From positions 18,866 through 82,865 of the forward strand of contig CALRLF020000009.1 of NCBI GenBank assembly GCA_943368475.1: DNA of 64,000 nt. Direction: 5' to 3'. The notes under the pieces are model-generated. The model was not told where the DNA came from and made no database searches. It worked only from the letters and a program-made list of their open reading frames with translations. The stretch comes from UBA1930 sp943368475. GTDB taxonomy: Bacteria > Bacteroidota > Bacteroidia > Chitinophagales > Chitinophagaceae. The stretch's first letter is position 1; each line of letters begins with the position of its first letter. Made by a program: the position numbers and the translations under genes. This document shows, in pieces, positions 32,454 through 41,632 of this stretch.

Positions 32454-33443
32454 ATGAAAGTAGCCGTAGTTGGAGCCACAGGCTTAGTAGGTACAAAAAT
32501 GTTGCAAGTACTTGCTGAAAGAAACTTTAACGTAACAGAATTAGTGCCTGTTGCTAGTGAAAGAAGTGTAGGTAAAGAAGTGGAATTTAAAGGTAAACAG
32601 TACAAAGTAGTAGGGATGCAAGCTGGTATAGATGCTAAACCTACTGTGGCTATTTTTAGTGCTGGTGGAAGTTCCAGTTTAGAATGGGCTCCAAAATTTG
32701 CAGCTGCTGGTATTACAGTAATTGATAACAGTAGTGCTTGGCGTATGGACCCAACAAAAAAATTAGTAGTACCTGAAGTTAATGCTGAAGTATTAACTGC
32801 TGAAGATAAAATTATTGCTAATCCTAATTGCAGCACCATTCAAATGGTGGTGGCTTTGCAACCTTTACATGCTAAATATAAAATTAAAAGAGTTGTAGTA
32901 AGTACTTACCAAAGTGTTACTGGTACAGGTAAAGCTGCAGTTGACCAATTGTTTAATGAACGTAAAGGTCTTGAAGGGCCAATGGCTTATAAATACCAGA
33001 TTGATTTAAATGTTATTCCGCAAATAGATGTGTTTTTAGAAAATGGTTACACCAAGGAAGAAATGAAAATGGTGAAAGAAACCTGTAAAATTATGCAGGA
33101 TGACGGAATTAAGGTTACAGCAACTACTGTTCGTATTCCTGTGGTGGGTGGACATAGTGAAAGTGTAAATGTGGAGTTTGAAAATGAATTTGACCTGAAC
33201 GAAGTGAAGGTTCTGCTAGAAGCTGCACCTGGCGTTGTATTACAACAAGATGATGCTGCACAGTTTTATCCAATGCCTTTATGGGCACATGAAAAAGACG
33301 AAGTTTTTGTTGGCCGATTGAGAAGAGATGAAACACAACCAAAAACATTGAACATGTGGATTGTAAGTGATAATTTACGCAAAGGTGCTGCTACCAACGC
33401 AGTACAAATTGCAGAATATTTGGTGGGTAAAGGATTGTTATAG
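32454..33443 (+). CDS. asd: Aspartate-semialdehyde dehydrogenase
   Basis: The product is 329 residues from ATG 32454; an in-frame upstream ATG at 32415 would add 13 unlikely residues. It has the NADP motif VAVVGATGLVG, the active-site cysteine in ANPNCSTIQ, the STYQSVTGTGK substrate loop and the late catalytic histidine region VVGGHSESVNVEF. It converts aspartyl phosphate to aspartate semialdehyde, feeding lysine/diaminopimelate, threonine and methionine synthesis. A palindrome lies 24 bp before the start and a terminator follows. Confidence 0.96.
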   Translation: MKVAVVGATGLVGTKMLQVLAERNFNVTELVPVASERSVGKEVEFKGKQYKVVGMQAGIDAKPTVAIFSAGGSSSLEWAPKFAAAGITVIDNSSAWRMDPTKKLVVPEVNAEVLTAEDKIIANPNCSTIQMVVALQPLHAKYKIKRVVVSTYQSVTGTGKAAVDQLFNERKGLEGPMAYKYQIDLNVIPQIDVFLENGYTKEEMKMVKETCKIMQDDGIKVTATTVRIPVVGGHSESVNVEFENEFDLNEVKVLLEAAPGVVLQQDDAAQFYPMPLWAHEKDEVFVGRLRRDETQPKTLNMWIVSDNLRKGAATNAVQIAEYLVGKGLL

Positions 33444-33464
33444 TTTTTTATTTGAGTATTTTTT

Positions 33465-33498
33465 AAATGGTTCATCATGTACATGGTGAACCATTTTT
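33465..33498 (+). terminator. Terminator after asd
   Basis: AAATGGTTCA (33465-33474) pairs with TGAACCATTT (33487-33496). The loop contains CATGTACATG and the stem runs into T residues. Confidence 0.8.
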
Positions 33499-33671
33499 AG
33501 TTACACAACTATGGAAAATGATTTAAAAATTTGCTGCTCTTAATAAACTTGCTAAACTAATTCGTTGTTAAACACTAATAATAGTAACAACAATATGTAA
33601 GGCTTACTATAATATTATCTATAATTGCTGCAAATTAATTACCAGCAATAGAGATATAGCAGCAAACCTAA

Positions 33672-34349
33672 ATGACTGATCACAAACCGAACAATAGTTT
33701 TTTTGCTGGCATCAGCATTAGCCGAACGCTAATTATGTTGGCAACAGCATGTTTAGTGTTTGGTTCTATTGCTGCAATATTTTACAAAGCATATAGATCC
33801 TCTAAGTATACTGCTGCACCAGTAAATGACACCATAGTTGAAGTGCAAAAAAAATTGAATAAGCCTGCAATTGCAACACCAATTAGCGATAGCTTAATGG
33901 CTGTAAAACTGAATAATTTATATAACCAATATTGTACTAAAGATACTGTACCTAAAAAAGTGCCAGCATATTTAGAGGAGGCTTTTATGGGGTATGAGTT
34001 TAACGATTACATTTATTTTAAACAGCTGGATTTAAATGCTATTCCTGAAACTATAAAAAGCGATTCTTTAAATTATCAAACCATCAACGAATTGGGAAAT
34101 TATTACAAAGGCATTAGTTTATTAATGTTGAATGATACCCAAGAAGCTATTATTCATTTAAATTGGGTTTCTAACAATAGTGCAAGCAATGTATATGTAA
34201 CTAAAGCCCAATGGTACTTGGCAATGGCGTACTTAAAAAATAGTGATTTCCAAAAATGCCAATATCTATTAAGCAGTGTAGCAGCATTTAAAAAATTTCA
34301 ACCTTATGCTACTAATGCCTCCAAATTGTTACAAAAACTTCAGCAATAG
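33672..34349 (+). CDS. Membrane-anchored TPR-like hypothetical protein
   Basis: The 225-residue protein has a cytosolic N-terminus, one transmembrane helix (about residues 19-38, IMLATACLVFGSIAAIFYKA) and a helical C-terminal half with TPR-like pairs (INELGNYYKGISLLMLNDTQEAIIHLNWVSNN and YVTKAQWYLAMAYLKNSDFQKCQYLL). It probably acts as a protein-interaction scaffold at the inner membrane. It is convergent with the LacI gene and not clearly linked to its neighbours. Confidence 0.7.
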   Translation: MTDHKPNNSFFAGISISRTLIMLATACLVFGSIAAIFYKAYRSSKYTAAPVNDTIVEVQKKLNKPAIATPISDSLMAVKLNNLYNQYCTKDTVPKKVPAYLEEAFMGYEFNDYIYFKQLDLNAIPETIKSDSLNYQTINELGNYYKGISLLMLNDTQEAIIHLNWVSNNSASNVYVTKAQWYLAMAYLKNSDFQKCQYLLSSVAAFKKFQPYATNASKLLQKLQQ

Positions 34350-34362
34350 TTATTTAAACTAT

Positions 34363-35358
34363 TTAAATAGACCCACCTTTTACAAATATTGCATCTAGCG
34401 TAAGTTCTTGCATAAAAGTGCTACCAGCTAGACAACTAATCATTCTACTAAAAGATAGTTTAGCTAGCTTAGCACCACTGGTTTCCACAAAGCTTATTTC
34501 AGGATGATAAAGTGTTGGAATAAATCCATTGCTAATAGCTACCACAGCTGTTTGTTTTGGAATAGCAATATTTTTTTGTTGTAAAGATTTCATTACGCCA
34601 GTTAATATTTCATCACTCATACAAAATACTGCATCAGGAAAAGTTGTCTTACTAAAATATTGTTTGGTAATTAATTGAGCAGCTTCTGGGCTATGGGCAT
34701 ATTCTATATGTAAGCTTGTGTTAGGAGCTTGTTGTTTAAAAATATTGGTAAAGCCTTCTAATCTTTTACTACTAATACTCATTTGAACATTGCCAAATAG
34801 AGCTAAAATGTTTTTTTTCTTTTTGGAAATTAGGGCATTGGCTGCAAGTTCTGCAGAAGCTATATCTGCTACGCAAACTTTATTACAAGCTTCAAAAGCA
34901 GGCACTTTGTCAAAAAAAATAACTGGTATACCTTGTTCTTCAATTTTCTTGAAAGCATCTATATCATTGGTTTGTGGTGTTATGCTTACAAACAAACCAG
35001 CTATGCGGTTTGCTTTACAAAGTTTTATATTTTCTTGTTCAATCAAGGCTTCATCGCCAGATTGTAAAATCAATAATGAATAGCCATGTGTTCTAGCCTC
35101 TTCTTCTAAAGCTGCAATAAATGAGTGGTAAAAAAAGTTTGAAATAGAGGGTAGTATTACGCCAAATAGTTTGCTATTATTGGTTCTTAAACTTATAGCA
35201 TAAGAATTGGGCTCATATTCTAGCATTTCAGCAAGCTCTTGTACTTTTTGCTTAGTGCTGCTAGCAATGTCAGGATGGTTCTTAAGAGCTCTTGATACCG
35301 TTGAAATGCTAATGTTTAGCATTTCTGAAATCTTTTTTAAAGTAGCATTGGTCTTCAT
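34363..35358 (-). CDS. LacI family transcriptional regulator
   Basis: The 331-residue protein has an N-terminal HTH (ATLKKISEMLNISISTVSRALKNHPDIAS, residues about 4-32), a hinge EYEPNSYAISLR and a periplasmic-binding-like sugar domain (FGVILPSISNFFYHSFIAALEEEA). The hinge helix fits minor-groove insertion at a central CpG, and the divergent intergenic region holds GCAAACGTTTGC, a classical LacI/PurR-type operator. It probably controls the TonB receptor, glycosidase-kinase and transporter genes at 35597-41612; the sugar effector is not known. Confidence 0.93.
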   Translation of the reverse strand: MKTNATLKKISEMLNISISTVSRALKNHPDIASSTKQKVQELAEMLEYEPNSYAISLRTNNSKLFGVILPSISNFFYHSFIAALEEEARTHGYSLLILQSGDEALIEQENIKLCKANRIAGLFVSITPQTNDIDAFKKIEEQGIPVIFFDKVPAFEACNKVCVADIASAELAANALISKKKKNILALFGNVQMSISSKRLEGFTNIFKQQAPNTSLHIEYAHSPEAAQLITKQYFSKTTFPDAVFCMSDEILTGVMKSLQQKNIAIPKQTAVVAISNGFIPTLYHPEISFVETSGAKLAKLSFSRMISCLAGSTFMQELTLDAIFVKGGSI

Positions 35359-35481
35359 GGCAAATGTTCAGTAAAAGTAAAAATAGCGTTTATCCAATAA
35401 TCATGGCTTAAGCTTTTTATTAAACCTAAGTACCATTTATGTAATGCTAGTAAGAAAGTTTTGCACTGCAAACATTTTCGC

Positions 35482-35513
35482 AAAGCTTACCGCAAACGTT
35501 TGCAGTAAGCTTT
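35482..35513. promoter_or_regulatory. 32-bp near-perfect palindrome containing a LacI-type operator
   Basis: AAAGCTTAC (35482-35490) and GTAAGCTTT (35505-35513) flank the core GCAAACGTTTGC (35492-35503). Only the pair 35491/35504 is unmatched. A related half-site TGCAAAC begins at 35467. It lies about 66 bp upstream of the predicted start of the receptor transcript. Confidence 0.8.
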
Positions 35514-35525
35514 CGTGTTAAAGGC

Positions 35526-35557
35526 TTGTTTAACTTTACTACCCGCTGCTACATTCG
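35526..35557 (+). promoter_or_regulatory. Promoter of the TonB-receptor/glycosidase operon
   Basis: TTG at 35526-35528, a 21-nt spacer and TACATTCG (35550-35557) match the Bacteroidetes promoter pattern. The predicted leader is about 33 nt. Confidence 0.6.
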
Positions 35558-35596
35558 TATTGCCAATTAATTAAAAACGATTCAAATTATTGCTGT

Positions 35597-38233
35597 ATGA
35601 AAAAGTTTATGCTTCTTTTTATTACGCTGTGTGTTGCACAATTTGTGTTTGCCCAGCAAGTGACTTCTCTCAAAGGAAAAATAACAGGTTATAAAAATGA
35701 ACCTTTAGCTGGTGCTTCTTTAGTGTACACTGCTGGTAGCAAAACTGTTAGTACCACTAGTGATGAAAGTGGAAACTTTACGCTACAAGGTTTGCCAAAT
35801 GATAGCAAAGTAGCAGTAAGCTTTTCTTTTACTGGTTATATTACTTTAGTTAAAGAGTTCGATTTATCAAAAGGTAGTATTACCGATGTTGCCATTAGTT
35901 TAAAAGGAGATGCTTTAAATCTTAATGAAGTAGTTGTTACTGGTACTACAGGCGGTAGAACAAAATTGAACTCTAGTATATCTGTAAGCTCATTAAAGCT
36001 TGATGATGCCAACAAAGCAGCTCCAAGAACAACAGCCGAAATTTTCCGTTCATTGCCAGGTATTAAAGCTGAAGCTTCTGGTGGTGATGGTAATACAAAC
36101 ATTACTGTTCGTGGTGTGCCAATTTCTTCTGGTGGTTCTAAATATTTGCAGTTGCAAGAAGATGGATTGCCTGTAATGCAGTTTGGCGATATAGCTTTTG
36201 CTACTGCCGATATCTTTTTAAGAGCCGATCAAAATATTGGACGTATTGAAGCTATTCGTGGTGGTTCTGCTTCTACCTTGGCAAGTAATTCACCTGCTGG
36301 TATCATTAATTTTATTAGCAAAACTGGTGCTACAGAAGGTGGTTCATTTGCCTTAACTTCTGGATTAGATTTTAATACTACCAGAATGGATTTTGATTAT
36401 GGAGCTCCAATGGGTAATGGCCTTAGTTTTCATGTTGGTGGCTTTTGTCGTATTGGTCAAGGCCCACGCACGGCTGGTTTTGATGCCAATAATGGCGGTC
36501 AATTAAAATTCAATTTAACCAAGCAATTCAGCAAAGGGTATGTAAGGTTGTATGCTAAATATTTAAACGATAGGGCTGCAGCTTATTTGCCAATGCCTAT
36601 TCAAGTATCTGGTACTAATAGTAATCCTACTTATACTTCACTACCAGGTTTTGATGCTAAATATGGCACTTTACAAAGTCCTTATCTAAGCCAAAACTAT
36701 GGCATTGGTGTAAGTGGAGAAAGAAGAAGAAGTGAAGTATCTGATGGTATGCATCCTTTATCAAACAGCTTTGGTGCAGAGTTTAGTTTTGATTTAGGCG
36801 ACAACTGGCGTTTAGAAGATAGAGCAAGATTTAGTGCTAATACTGGTCGTTTTGTTTCTCCTTTTCCTGCTAGTGTAGATACAAGAGCAAATACACTTAG
36901 CACTATTGCTACTGCAAAAGGTTGGAACCTTGCTGGTGCTACTTTAAGGTATGCAAACGATAATACTACTTACAGTGGTAGCAATGCAATGATTATTCAC
37001 ATGTTTGATACAGAGCTAAACAACCTCAATAATTTTATCAATGATTTAAAATTAAAGAAGAAGTTTAAAGGTGGAGATGTAACACTTGGGTTCTACAAAT
37101 CTTTCCAAAATATCAATACAAGCTGGTTATGGAATTCTTACCTTACTGATGTTAGTGGCAATGGTTTAAGACCTTTAAACATTGTAAGTGCTACCAACCA
37201 AACAATGACTCAAAATGGTTTATTTGCTTATGGCGTACCAGTATGGGGCAATTGCTGCACACGTAGTTACGATGTTAAGTTTGATGTAGCAGCACCATAT
37301 GCAGCATTTACTGTAGAAGCCAGTGAGCAATTAACTTTTGAAGCAAGTGTTCGTTGGGATATGGGTCGTGTAACTGGTAGTTATGCTGGTGCAGCACAAT
37401 CTCAAATAGATGTTAATAGCGATGGTATTATACAACCAAATGAAACAAGTGTATCTTCTATCAATCATGCTGTGTCTTCTCCTGTAAATTATAAATACAA
37501 TTATGGTTCTTACTCTGTTGGTGCTAACTATAAATTAAATGGTAATACAGCTTTGTTTACACGTTACAGTACTGGTTACTCAGCTAAAGCAGATAGAATT
37601 TTATTTACACCAAATGTATTTTCAAATGGCGATGCTACTGGCGTAAAAGATAAATTAGATCAGTTTGAATTAGGTTATAAAAACAACTTTAAGCAAGGTG
37701 GTTTATTTATTACAGCTTTCTATGCCAAAGTAAAAGAAGCTGGTGGATATGAAGCTACTACTCAAAAAGTAATAGAGAATAACTACAAATCAGTTGGTTT
37801 AGAAATTGAAGGTGTGTATAAGCCAAGCAATAATTTTGACTTGCGTGGTAGCATAACTTATACCAAAGCAGAAATTACTGATGGTAGTAATAAAGGCAAT
37901 AAACCTCGTCGTCAATCTCCAATCATTTACAATTTAGTACCTACTTATACTAGCAAGAATTTTTCTGGTGGTGTTAGTTTTATTGGCACAGGAAAATCAT
38001 TCGCTCAAGATGATAACAAACTAAACTTTAAAGGATATGTAATGCTAAATCCGTTTATCAACTATCGTTTCAGTAAATCTATCATGGCTTCAATCAATGC
38101 AAATAATTTATTAAATACATTGGGTATTACAGAAGCTGAAGAAGGAAGTATAATAGAAAACCAAAACAATATCATTAGAGCAAGATCTATTACGGGTCGT
38201 ACTGTTTCTGCAACTGTTTCTTTTAGTTTTTAA
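35597..38233 (+). CDS. TonB-dependent receptor (sugar locus)
   Basis: The 878-residue protein has a signal peptide (1-20, ending FAQQ). A CarboxypepD_reg-like domain (VTSLKGKITGYKNEPLAGASL, about 22-110) is followed by a plug domain (LNEVVVTGTTGG, then EIFRSLPGIKAEASGGDGNTNITVRGVP) and a 22-strand-type barrel ending ARSITGRTVSATVSFSF. No SusD partner follows and the SusC-specific signature is missing, so it is a classical TBDT. Under LacI control and upstream of a glycosidase and an SLC45-like transporter, it probably imports an oligosaccharide such as sucrose or a maltooligosaccharide. Confidence 0.92.
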   Translation: MKKFMLLFITLCVAQFVFAQQVTSLKGKITGYKNEPLAGASLVYTAGSKTVSTTSDESGNFTLQGLPNDSKVAVSFSFTGYITLVKEFDLSKGSITDVAISLKGDALNLNEVVVTGTTGGRTKLNSSISVSSLKLDDANKAAPRTTAEIFRSLPGIKAEASGGDGNTNITVRGVPISSGGSKYLQLQEDGLPVMQFGDIAFATADIFLRADQNIGRIEAIRGGSASTLASNSPAGIINFISKTGATEGGSFALTSGLDFNTTRMDFDYGAPMGNGLSFHVGGFCRIGQGPRTAGFDANNGGQLKFNLTKQFSKGYVRLYAKYLNDRAAAYLPMPIQVSGTNSNPTYTSLPGFDAKYGTLQSPYLSQNYGIGVSGERRRSEVSDGMHPLSNSFGAEFSFDLGDNWRLEDRARFSANTGRFVSPFPASVDTRANTLSTIATAKGWNLAGATLRYANDNTTYSGSNAMIIHMFDTELNNLNNFINDLKLKKKFKGGDVTLGFYKSFQNINTSWLWNSYLTDVSGNGLRPLNIVSATNQTMTQNGLFAYGVPVWGNCCTRSYDVKFDVAAPYAAFTVEASEQLTFEASVRWDMGRVTGSYAGAAQSQIDVNSDGIIQPNETSVSSINHAVSSPVNYKYNYGSYSVGANYKLNGNTALFTRYSTGYSAKADRILFTPNVFSNGDATGVKDKLDQFELGYKNNFKQGGLFITAFYAKVKEAGGYEATTQKVIENNYKSVGLEIEGVYKPSNNFDLRGSITYTKAEITDGSNKGNKPRRQSPIIYNLVPTYTSKNFSGGVSFIGTGKSFAQDDNKLNFKGYVMLNPFINYRFSKSIMASINANNLLNTLGITEAEEGSIIENQNNIIRARSITGRTVSATVSFSF

Positions 38234-38246
38234 GGTTTATAAAATG

Positions 38247-38275
38247 GGTATGGCTTTTGCCATACCTGTTTTTTT
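38247..38275 (+). terminator. Terminator (possibly partial) after TonB receptor
   Basis: GGTATGGC (38247-38254), loop TTTT, GCCATACC (38259-38266), then TG and a seven-T run. It may reduce, not abolish, transcription into the glycosidase gene 110 bp on. Confidence 0.85.
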
Positions 38276-38304
38276 GTAGCCAACAGTGGAACATAATTCA
38301 ACAG

Positions 38305-38322
38305 CAGTTGCGTCGCACACTT
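38305..38322. repeat. Copy 2 of the GTTGCGTCGCAC repeat
   Basis: 38307-38318 is identical to 7110-7121; flanking bases are partly conserved. Confidence 0.45.
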
Positions 38323-38375
38323 GTACACAAGAATATATTTCAATTGTTTAAGCAGTACTTTTAATTTCAGCTATC

Positions 38376-40241
38376 ATGTCTACTTCATTTTACCATCATC
38401 TTTCCAAAAAAGCTATTGAAGTATTGCAACTTGCTTCAAGCCAGTATGGTATAAAAGCTACGCCAGAAAAGACAGATAACTACAATCGTATTTGGGCAAG
38501 AGATAGTGCTGTAAGTGCTATTGCCATTATTACTAACCAACTAGAAAGTTTATATCCCACCGTTGAAGTTTCATTAAAAAAGTTACAAGAGGCTGCTTAT
38601 AAAAATGGACAAATTCCATCTAATGTTTCCACAAGTGAGCAAGGTGAAATTACTGGTGTAAGCTTTGGTGGACCAGTTGGTAGAACTGATGCAGGATTTT
38701 GGTGGGTGATTGCTGCCGTTTTATATCTTGAACAACAGCCCAACAATGTTTTCAAGCATTTAGTAGCAGAACAAGCCCACCAAATTTTTGAATTGGCCAA
38801 TAGTTGGGAGTTTAACCACAAAGGACTTATGTATCTGCCAATGAGTAGTAATTGGGCAGATGAATATGTAACACATGGCTATGTTTTATACGACCAAATT
38901 TTACTCTATTGGGCATTACAACTCGCTGCTAAATTTTTCAATAACAATGAATACGCTGCTAAAGCACAGCAAATGAAAATTGCTATTAAGCAGCATTTTT
39001 TATTTGAAGCCGAATTGCAAGGAAGTTTATACACACAAAAGCAGCAACAAGATTTACAAGACTTCAACATTGGTAAAAAATTTATTGCTTCTTTTTCTCC
39101 TGGAGATAGGGTAGAACGTTATGATGCCTGGAGCATAGCTTTATTGTTGCTTTTACAAATACCATCTGCAACCACTACTAAACAACTAATTGAGGTATTG
39201 GACAAAACACTTCAATCACAAAACAATATTGGCATTCCGGCCTTTTTCCCAGTTATTGAAAGTAACGATCTGCTGTTTGCCCAACTACAAAACAACCATC
39301 ACTATCGATTTAAAAATTTACCTGGCCATTTTCACAATGGTGGCATTTGGCCAGTTGTAAATGGCTTTTTAATAGCAGGATTAATGGCTGTAAATGAATT
39401 GCCATTGGCTACTAAATTATTGGCTTCATTGCAAGAGCAGCTAAATGGAAGTATAGATTCACATCCATTTGCAGAGTATTTTACCAGCAATGGTAAGGCC
39501 AATGGTGTAGCTAATTTGTGTTATAGTGCTGCTGGTTATTTATTGGCTGCTGAAAGCACAAATAACTATCAACAATTTTCCAAGCTATTGCATATTTCTA
39601 CACAAGAAAAAGAAAATGCTTTGCAACAGCAAGTGGAAAATGTTGCCCAACAAATTATTCAGCAATTAAAAATAGAGCCCAACACTATTACAGCTATTTC
39701 AGTAGCTGGTGAATCTGGAAGTGGTAAAACTACATTAGGTAAGGCTTTACACAAGGCTTTGCAGCAGCAAGCCTACAATGTCTTGTTGTTACACCAAGAC
39801 GATTATTTTGTTTTGCCACCTAAAAAAAATCATACCAATCGGTTAGAAAATTTTGAGCAAATTGGTATAGCTGAAGTAAGGTTACATTTATTGGACGAAC
39901 ATATCAATGAAATAAAATCCAAGCAGCAATCTTTTATTACTGCACCAATAATGGATTGGTTAAATGATAAAGAAGAAAAGCAAACCATTAATACAACTAA
40001 TACACAAGTAATACTTATAGATGGTACTTACACTTCTTTATTGGAGAAAGTGGATTATAAAATATTCATTAATACAAACTATAAAGAAACCAAGGAAAAT
40101 AGAATTAATAGAAACAGAGAAACCGTTACAGATTTTATTGAAAAGGTTTTAGAAAAAGAAAGTTCCATTATTCAATCTCATTTATCTCTTGCAGATATTG
40201 TAGTTAACAAAGATTTGCAAATTGTAAAATCCATAGTTTAA
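38376..40241 (+). CDS. Six-hairpin glycosidase (GH100/debranching-like) fused to a PRK/URK-type kinase
   Basis: The 621-residue protein has two parts. Residues 1-405 form an (alpha/alpha)6 glycosidase with YNRIWARDSAVSAIAI (36-51), GGPVGRTDAGFWWVIA (98-113), SNWADEYVTHGYVLYDQIL (158-176, likely catalytic acid) and GGIWPVVNGFLIAGL (322-336). This layout resembles GH100 invertases or glycogen-debranching enzymes. Residues 435-621 are a P-loop kinase with AGESGSGKTTLGKAL (444-458), the acidic LLHQDDYFVLP and VILIDGTYTSLL, as in uridine kinase/phosphoribulokinase relatives. The chain may hydrolyse a sugar and phosphorylate a product. I infer the coupling; the sugar is unknown. Confidence 0.82.
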   Translation: MSTSFYHHLSKKAIEVLQLASSQYGIKATPEKTDNYNRIWARDSAVSAIAIITNQLESLYPTVEVSLKKLQEAAYKNGQIPSNVSTSEQGEITGVSFGGPVGRTDAGFWWVIAAVLYLEQQPNNVFKHLVAEQAHQIFELANSWEFNHKGLMYLPMSSNWADEYVTHGYVLYDQILLYWALQLAAKFFNNNEYAAKAQQMKIAIKQHFLFEAELQGSLYTQKQQQDLQDFNIGKKFIASFSPGDRVERYDAWSIALLLLLQIPSATTTKQLIEVLDKTLQSQNNIGIPAFFPVIESNDLLFAQLQNNHHYRFKNLPGHFHNGGIWPVVNGFLIAGLMAVNELPLATKLLASLQEQLNGSIDSHPFAEYFTSNGKANGVANLCYSAAGYLLAAESTNNYQQFSKLLHISTQEKENALQQQVENVAQQIIQQLKIEPNTITAISVAGESGSGKTTLGKALHKALQQQAYNVLLLHQDDYFVLPPKKNHTNRLENFEQIGIAEVRLHLLDEHINEIKSKQQSFITAPIMDWLNDKEEKQTINTTNTQVILIDGTYTSLLEKVDYKIFINTNYKETKENRINRNRETVTDFIEKVLEKESSIIQSHLSLADIVVNKDLQIVKSIV

Positions 40242-40274
40242 TATTTAGATTAACTTCATCATAAAACGATTGCC

Positions 40275-41612
40275 ATGTTCATCAAAAAGCCCAATTTAAG
40301 TTTCTGGCAAATAATTAATATGAACTTTGGGTTCTTTGGCTTGCAATATAGTTTTGGTTTGCAGCAGGCAAATATGAGTCCCATTTATTCCTACTTAGGA
40401 GCTGAAGAAAGTAAGCTGCCATATTTATGGTTGGCAGGGCCAATAACTGGTTTAATCATTCAGCCTATTGTTGGTGCTATGAGTGATAAAACTATTACAC
40501 GTTGGGGAAGAAGAACGCCTTATTTTTTAATTGGTGCTATCTTTTGTAGTGTGTGTTTATTCTTTATGCCATACAGTAGTAGTGTTTGGATGGCTGCCAG
40601 TATTTTATGGATATTGGATGCTGCCAATAATATTACGCAGGAACCCTACAGAGCTTTTGTAAGTGATAAACTTAACAAGTCTCAACATGCTTTGGGCTTT
40701 TTAAGCCAAAGTGCATTTACTGGGCTTGGACAAACATTAAGCTATTTAACACCCACCTTATTAATATTTTTTGGTGTTAGCAAAATGGCACACAATGCCA
40801 ATAATATTCCTATTACTACCATCATTGCTTTTATCATTGGTTCAGTGTTTTCTATTGGGTCCATTTTATGGACGTTAAAAACCACTAAAGAAATTCCTTT
40901 AACTGAAAATGAGATTCAAGAAATTAAATCTACTTCTACCAGTTTGCTATCTTCTTTTAAAGAAATAGTAATGGCATTTAAACAAATGCCTGCTACAATG
41001 AAGCAGATGATTCCCATGATGTTTTTTAGCTGGTATGCTATGTTTATTTACTGGATTTATATTAGCAAAAGTCTTTCACAATCTATTTTCCATACAACAG
41101 ATGTACACAACGAAGGGTTTAGGAATGCTGAATTATTAGCAGGTCAGGTGGGGGCGTTTTATAATTTTATTGCTTTTGCAAGTGCTTTTTTATTAGCGTG
41201 GATAGCTAATAAAGTAGGGCCAAAATATGTACATAGTTGCTGCCTATTATTAGCAGGCTTGGGTTTAATTTGGCTGCCACAAATAGAAAACTCTAGCCTT
41301 GTTTTTTTGCCCATGATAGGCATGGGGCTAAGTTGGGCAAGCATGATGGGTACACCATACATGATGCTGGCAGGTAGCGTACCACCCAAGCGTACAGGTG
41401 TGTACATGGGTATCTTTAACATGTTTATAGTAATACCAATGCTATTGCAAAATATAACAATGCCAATGTACTATGAAAGTTTGTTGGGTAATAATCCTAC
41501 CAATGCCATTAAACTGGCTGGTGTTTTATTAATGTTAGCAGCAGCAAGTGTAGCTTTTATTAAAGTAAATAAAAGTGATGAGGAAGTTGTTCTTAAAGGA
41601 GCTAGTCATTAA
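40275..41612 (+). CDS. SLC45/GPH-type sugar transporter (MFS)
   Basis: The 445-residue protein has 12 predicted helices. The first segment NMNFGFFGLQYSFGLQQANMSPIYSYLGA, the loop GAMSDKTITRWGRRTPYFLIGA and a late helix LSWASMMGTPYMMLAGSVPPKRTGVYMGIFNMF match the glycoside-pentoside-hexuronide/SLC45-like sugar:H+ symporters, which include sucrose and maltose carriers. It lies 33 bp after the glycosidase-kinase gene and should bring its substrate from periplasm to cytosol, where that signal-less enzyme resides. Confidence 0.88.
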   Translation: MFIKKPNLSFWQIINMNFGFFGLQYSFGLQQANMSPIYSYLGAEESKLPYLWLAGPITGLIIQPIVGAMSDKTITRWGRRTPYFLIGAIFCSVCLFFMPYSSSVWMAASILWILDAANNITQEPYRAFVSDKLNKSQHALGFLSQSAFTGLGQTLSYLTPTLLIFFGVSKMAHNANNIPITTIIAFIIGSVFSIGSILWTLKTTKEIPLTENEIQEIKSTSTSLLSSFKEIVMAFKQMPATMKQMIPMMFFSWYAMFIYWIYISKSLSQSIFHTTDVHNEGFRNAELLAGQVGAFYNFIAFASAFLLAWIANKVGPKYVHSCCLLLAGLGLIWLPQIENSSLVFLPMIGMGLSWASMMGTPYMMLAGSVPPKRTGVYMGIFNMFIVIPMLLQNITMPMYYESLLGNNPTNAIKLAGVLLMLAAASVAFIKVNKSDEEVVLKGASH

Positions 41613-41632
41613 TAAATACGCAGCAACAATTT

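Noticed and set aside
34350..34380. Terminator between the convergent TPR-like and LacI genes
   Set aside because: The ATTTAAA words are self-complementary only weakly in very AT-rich DNA; no convincing stem.
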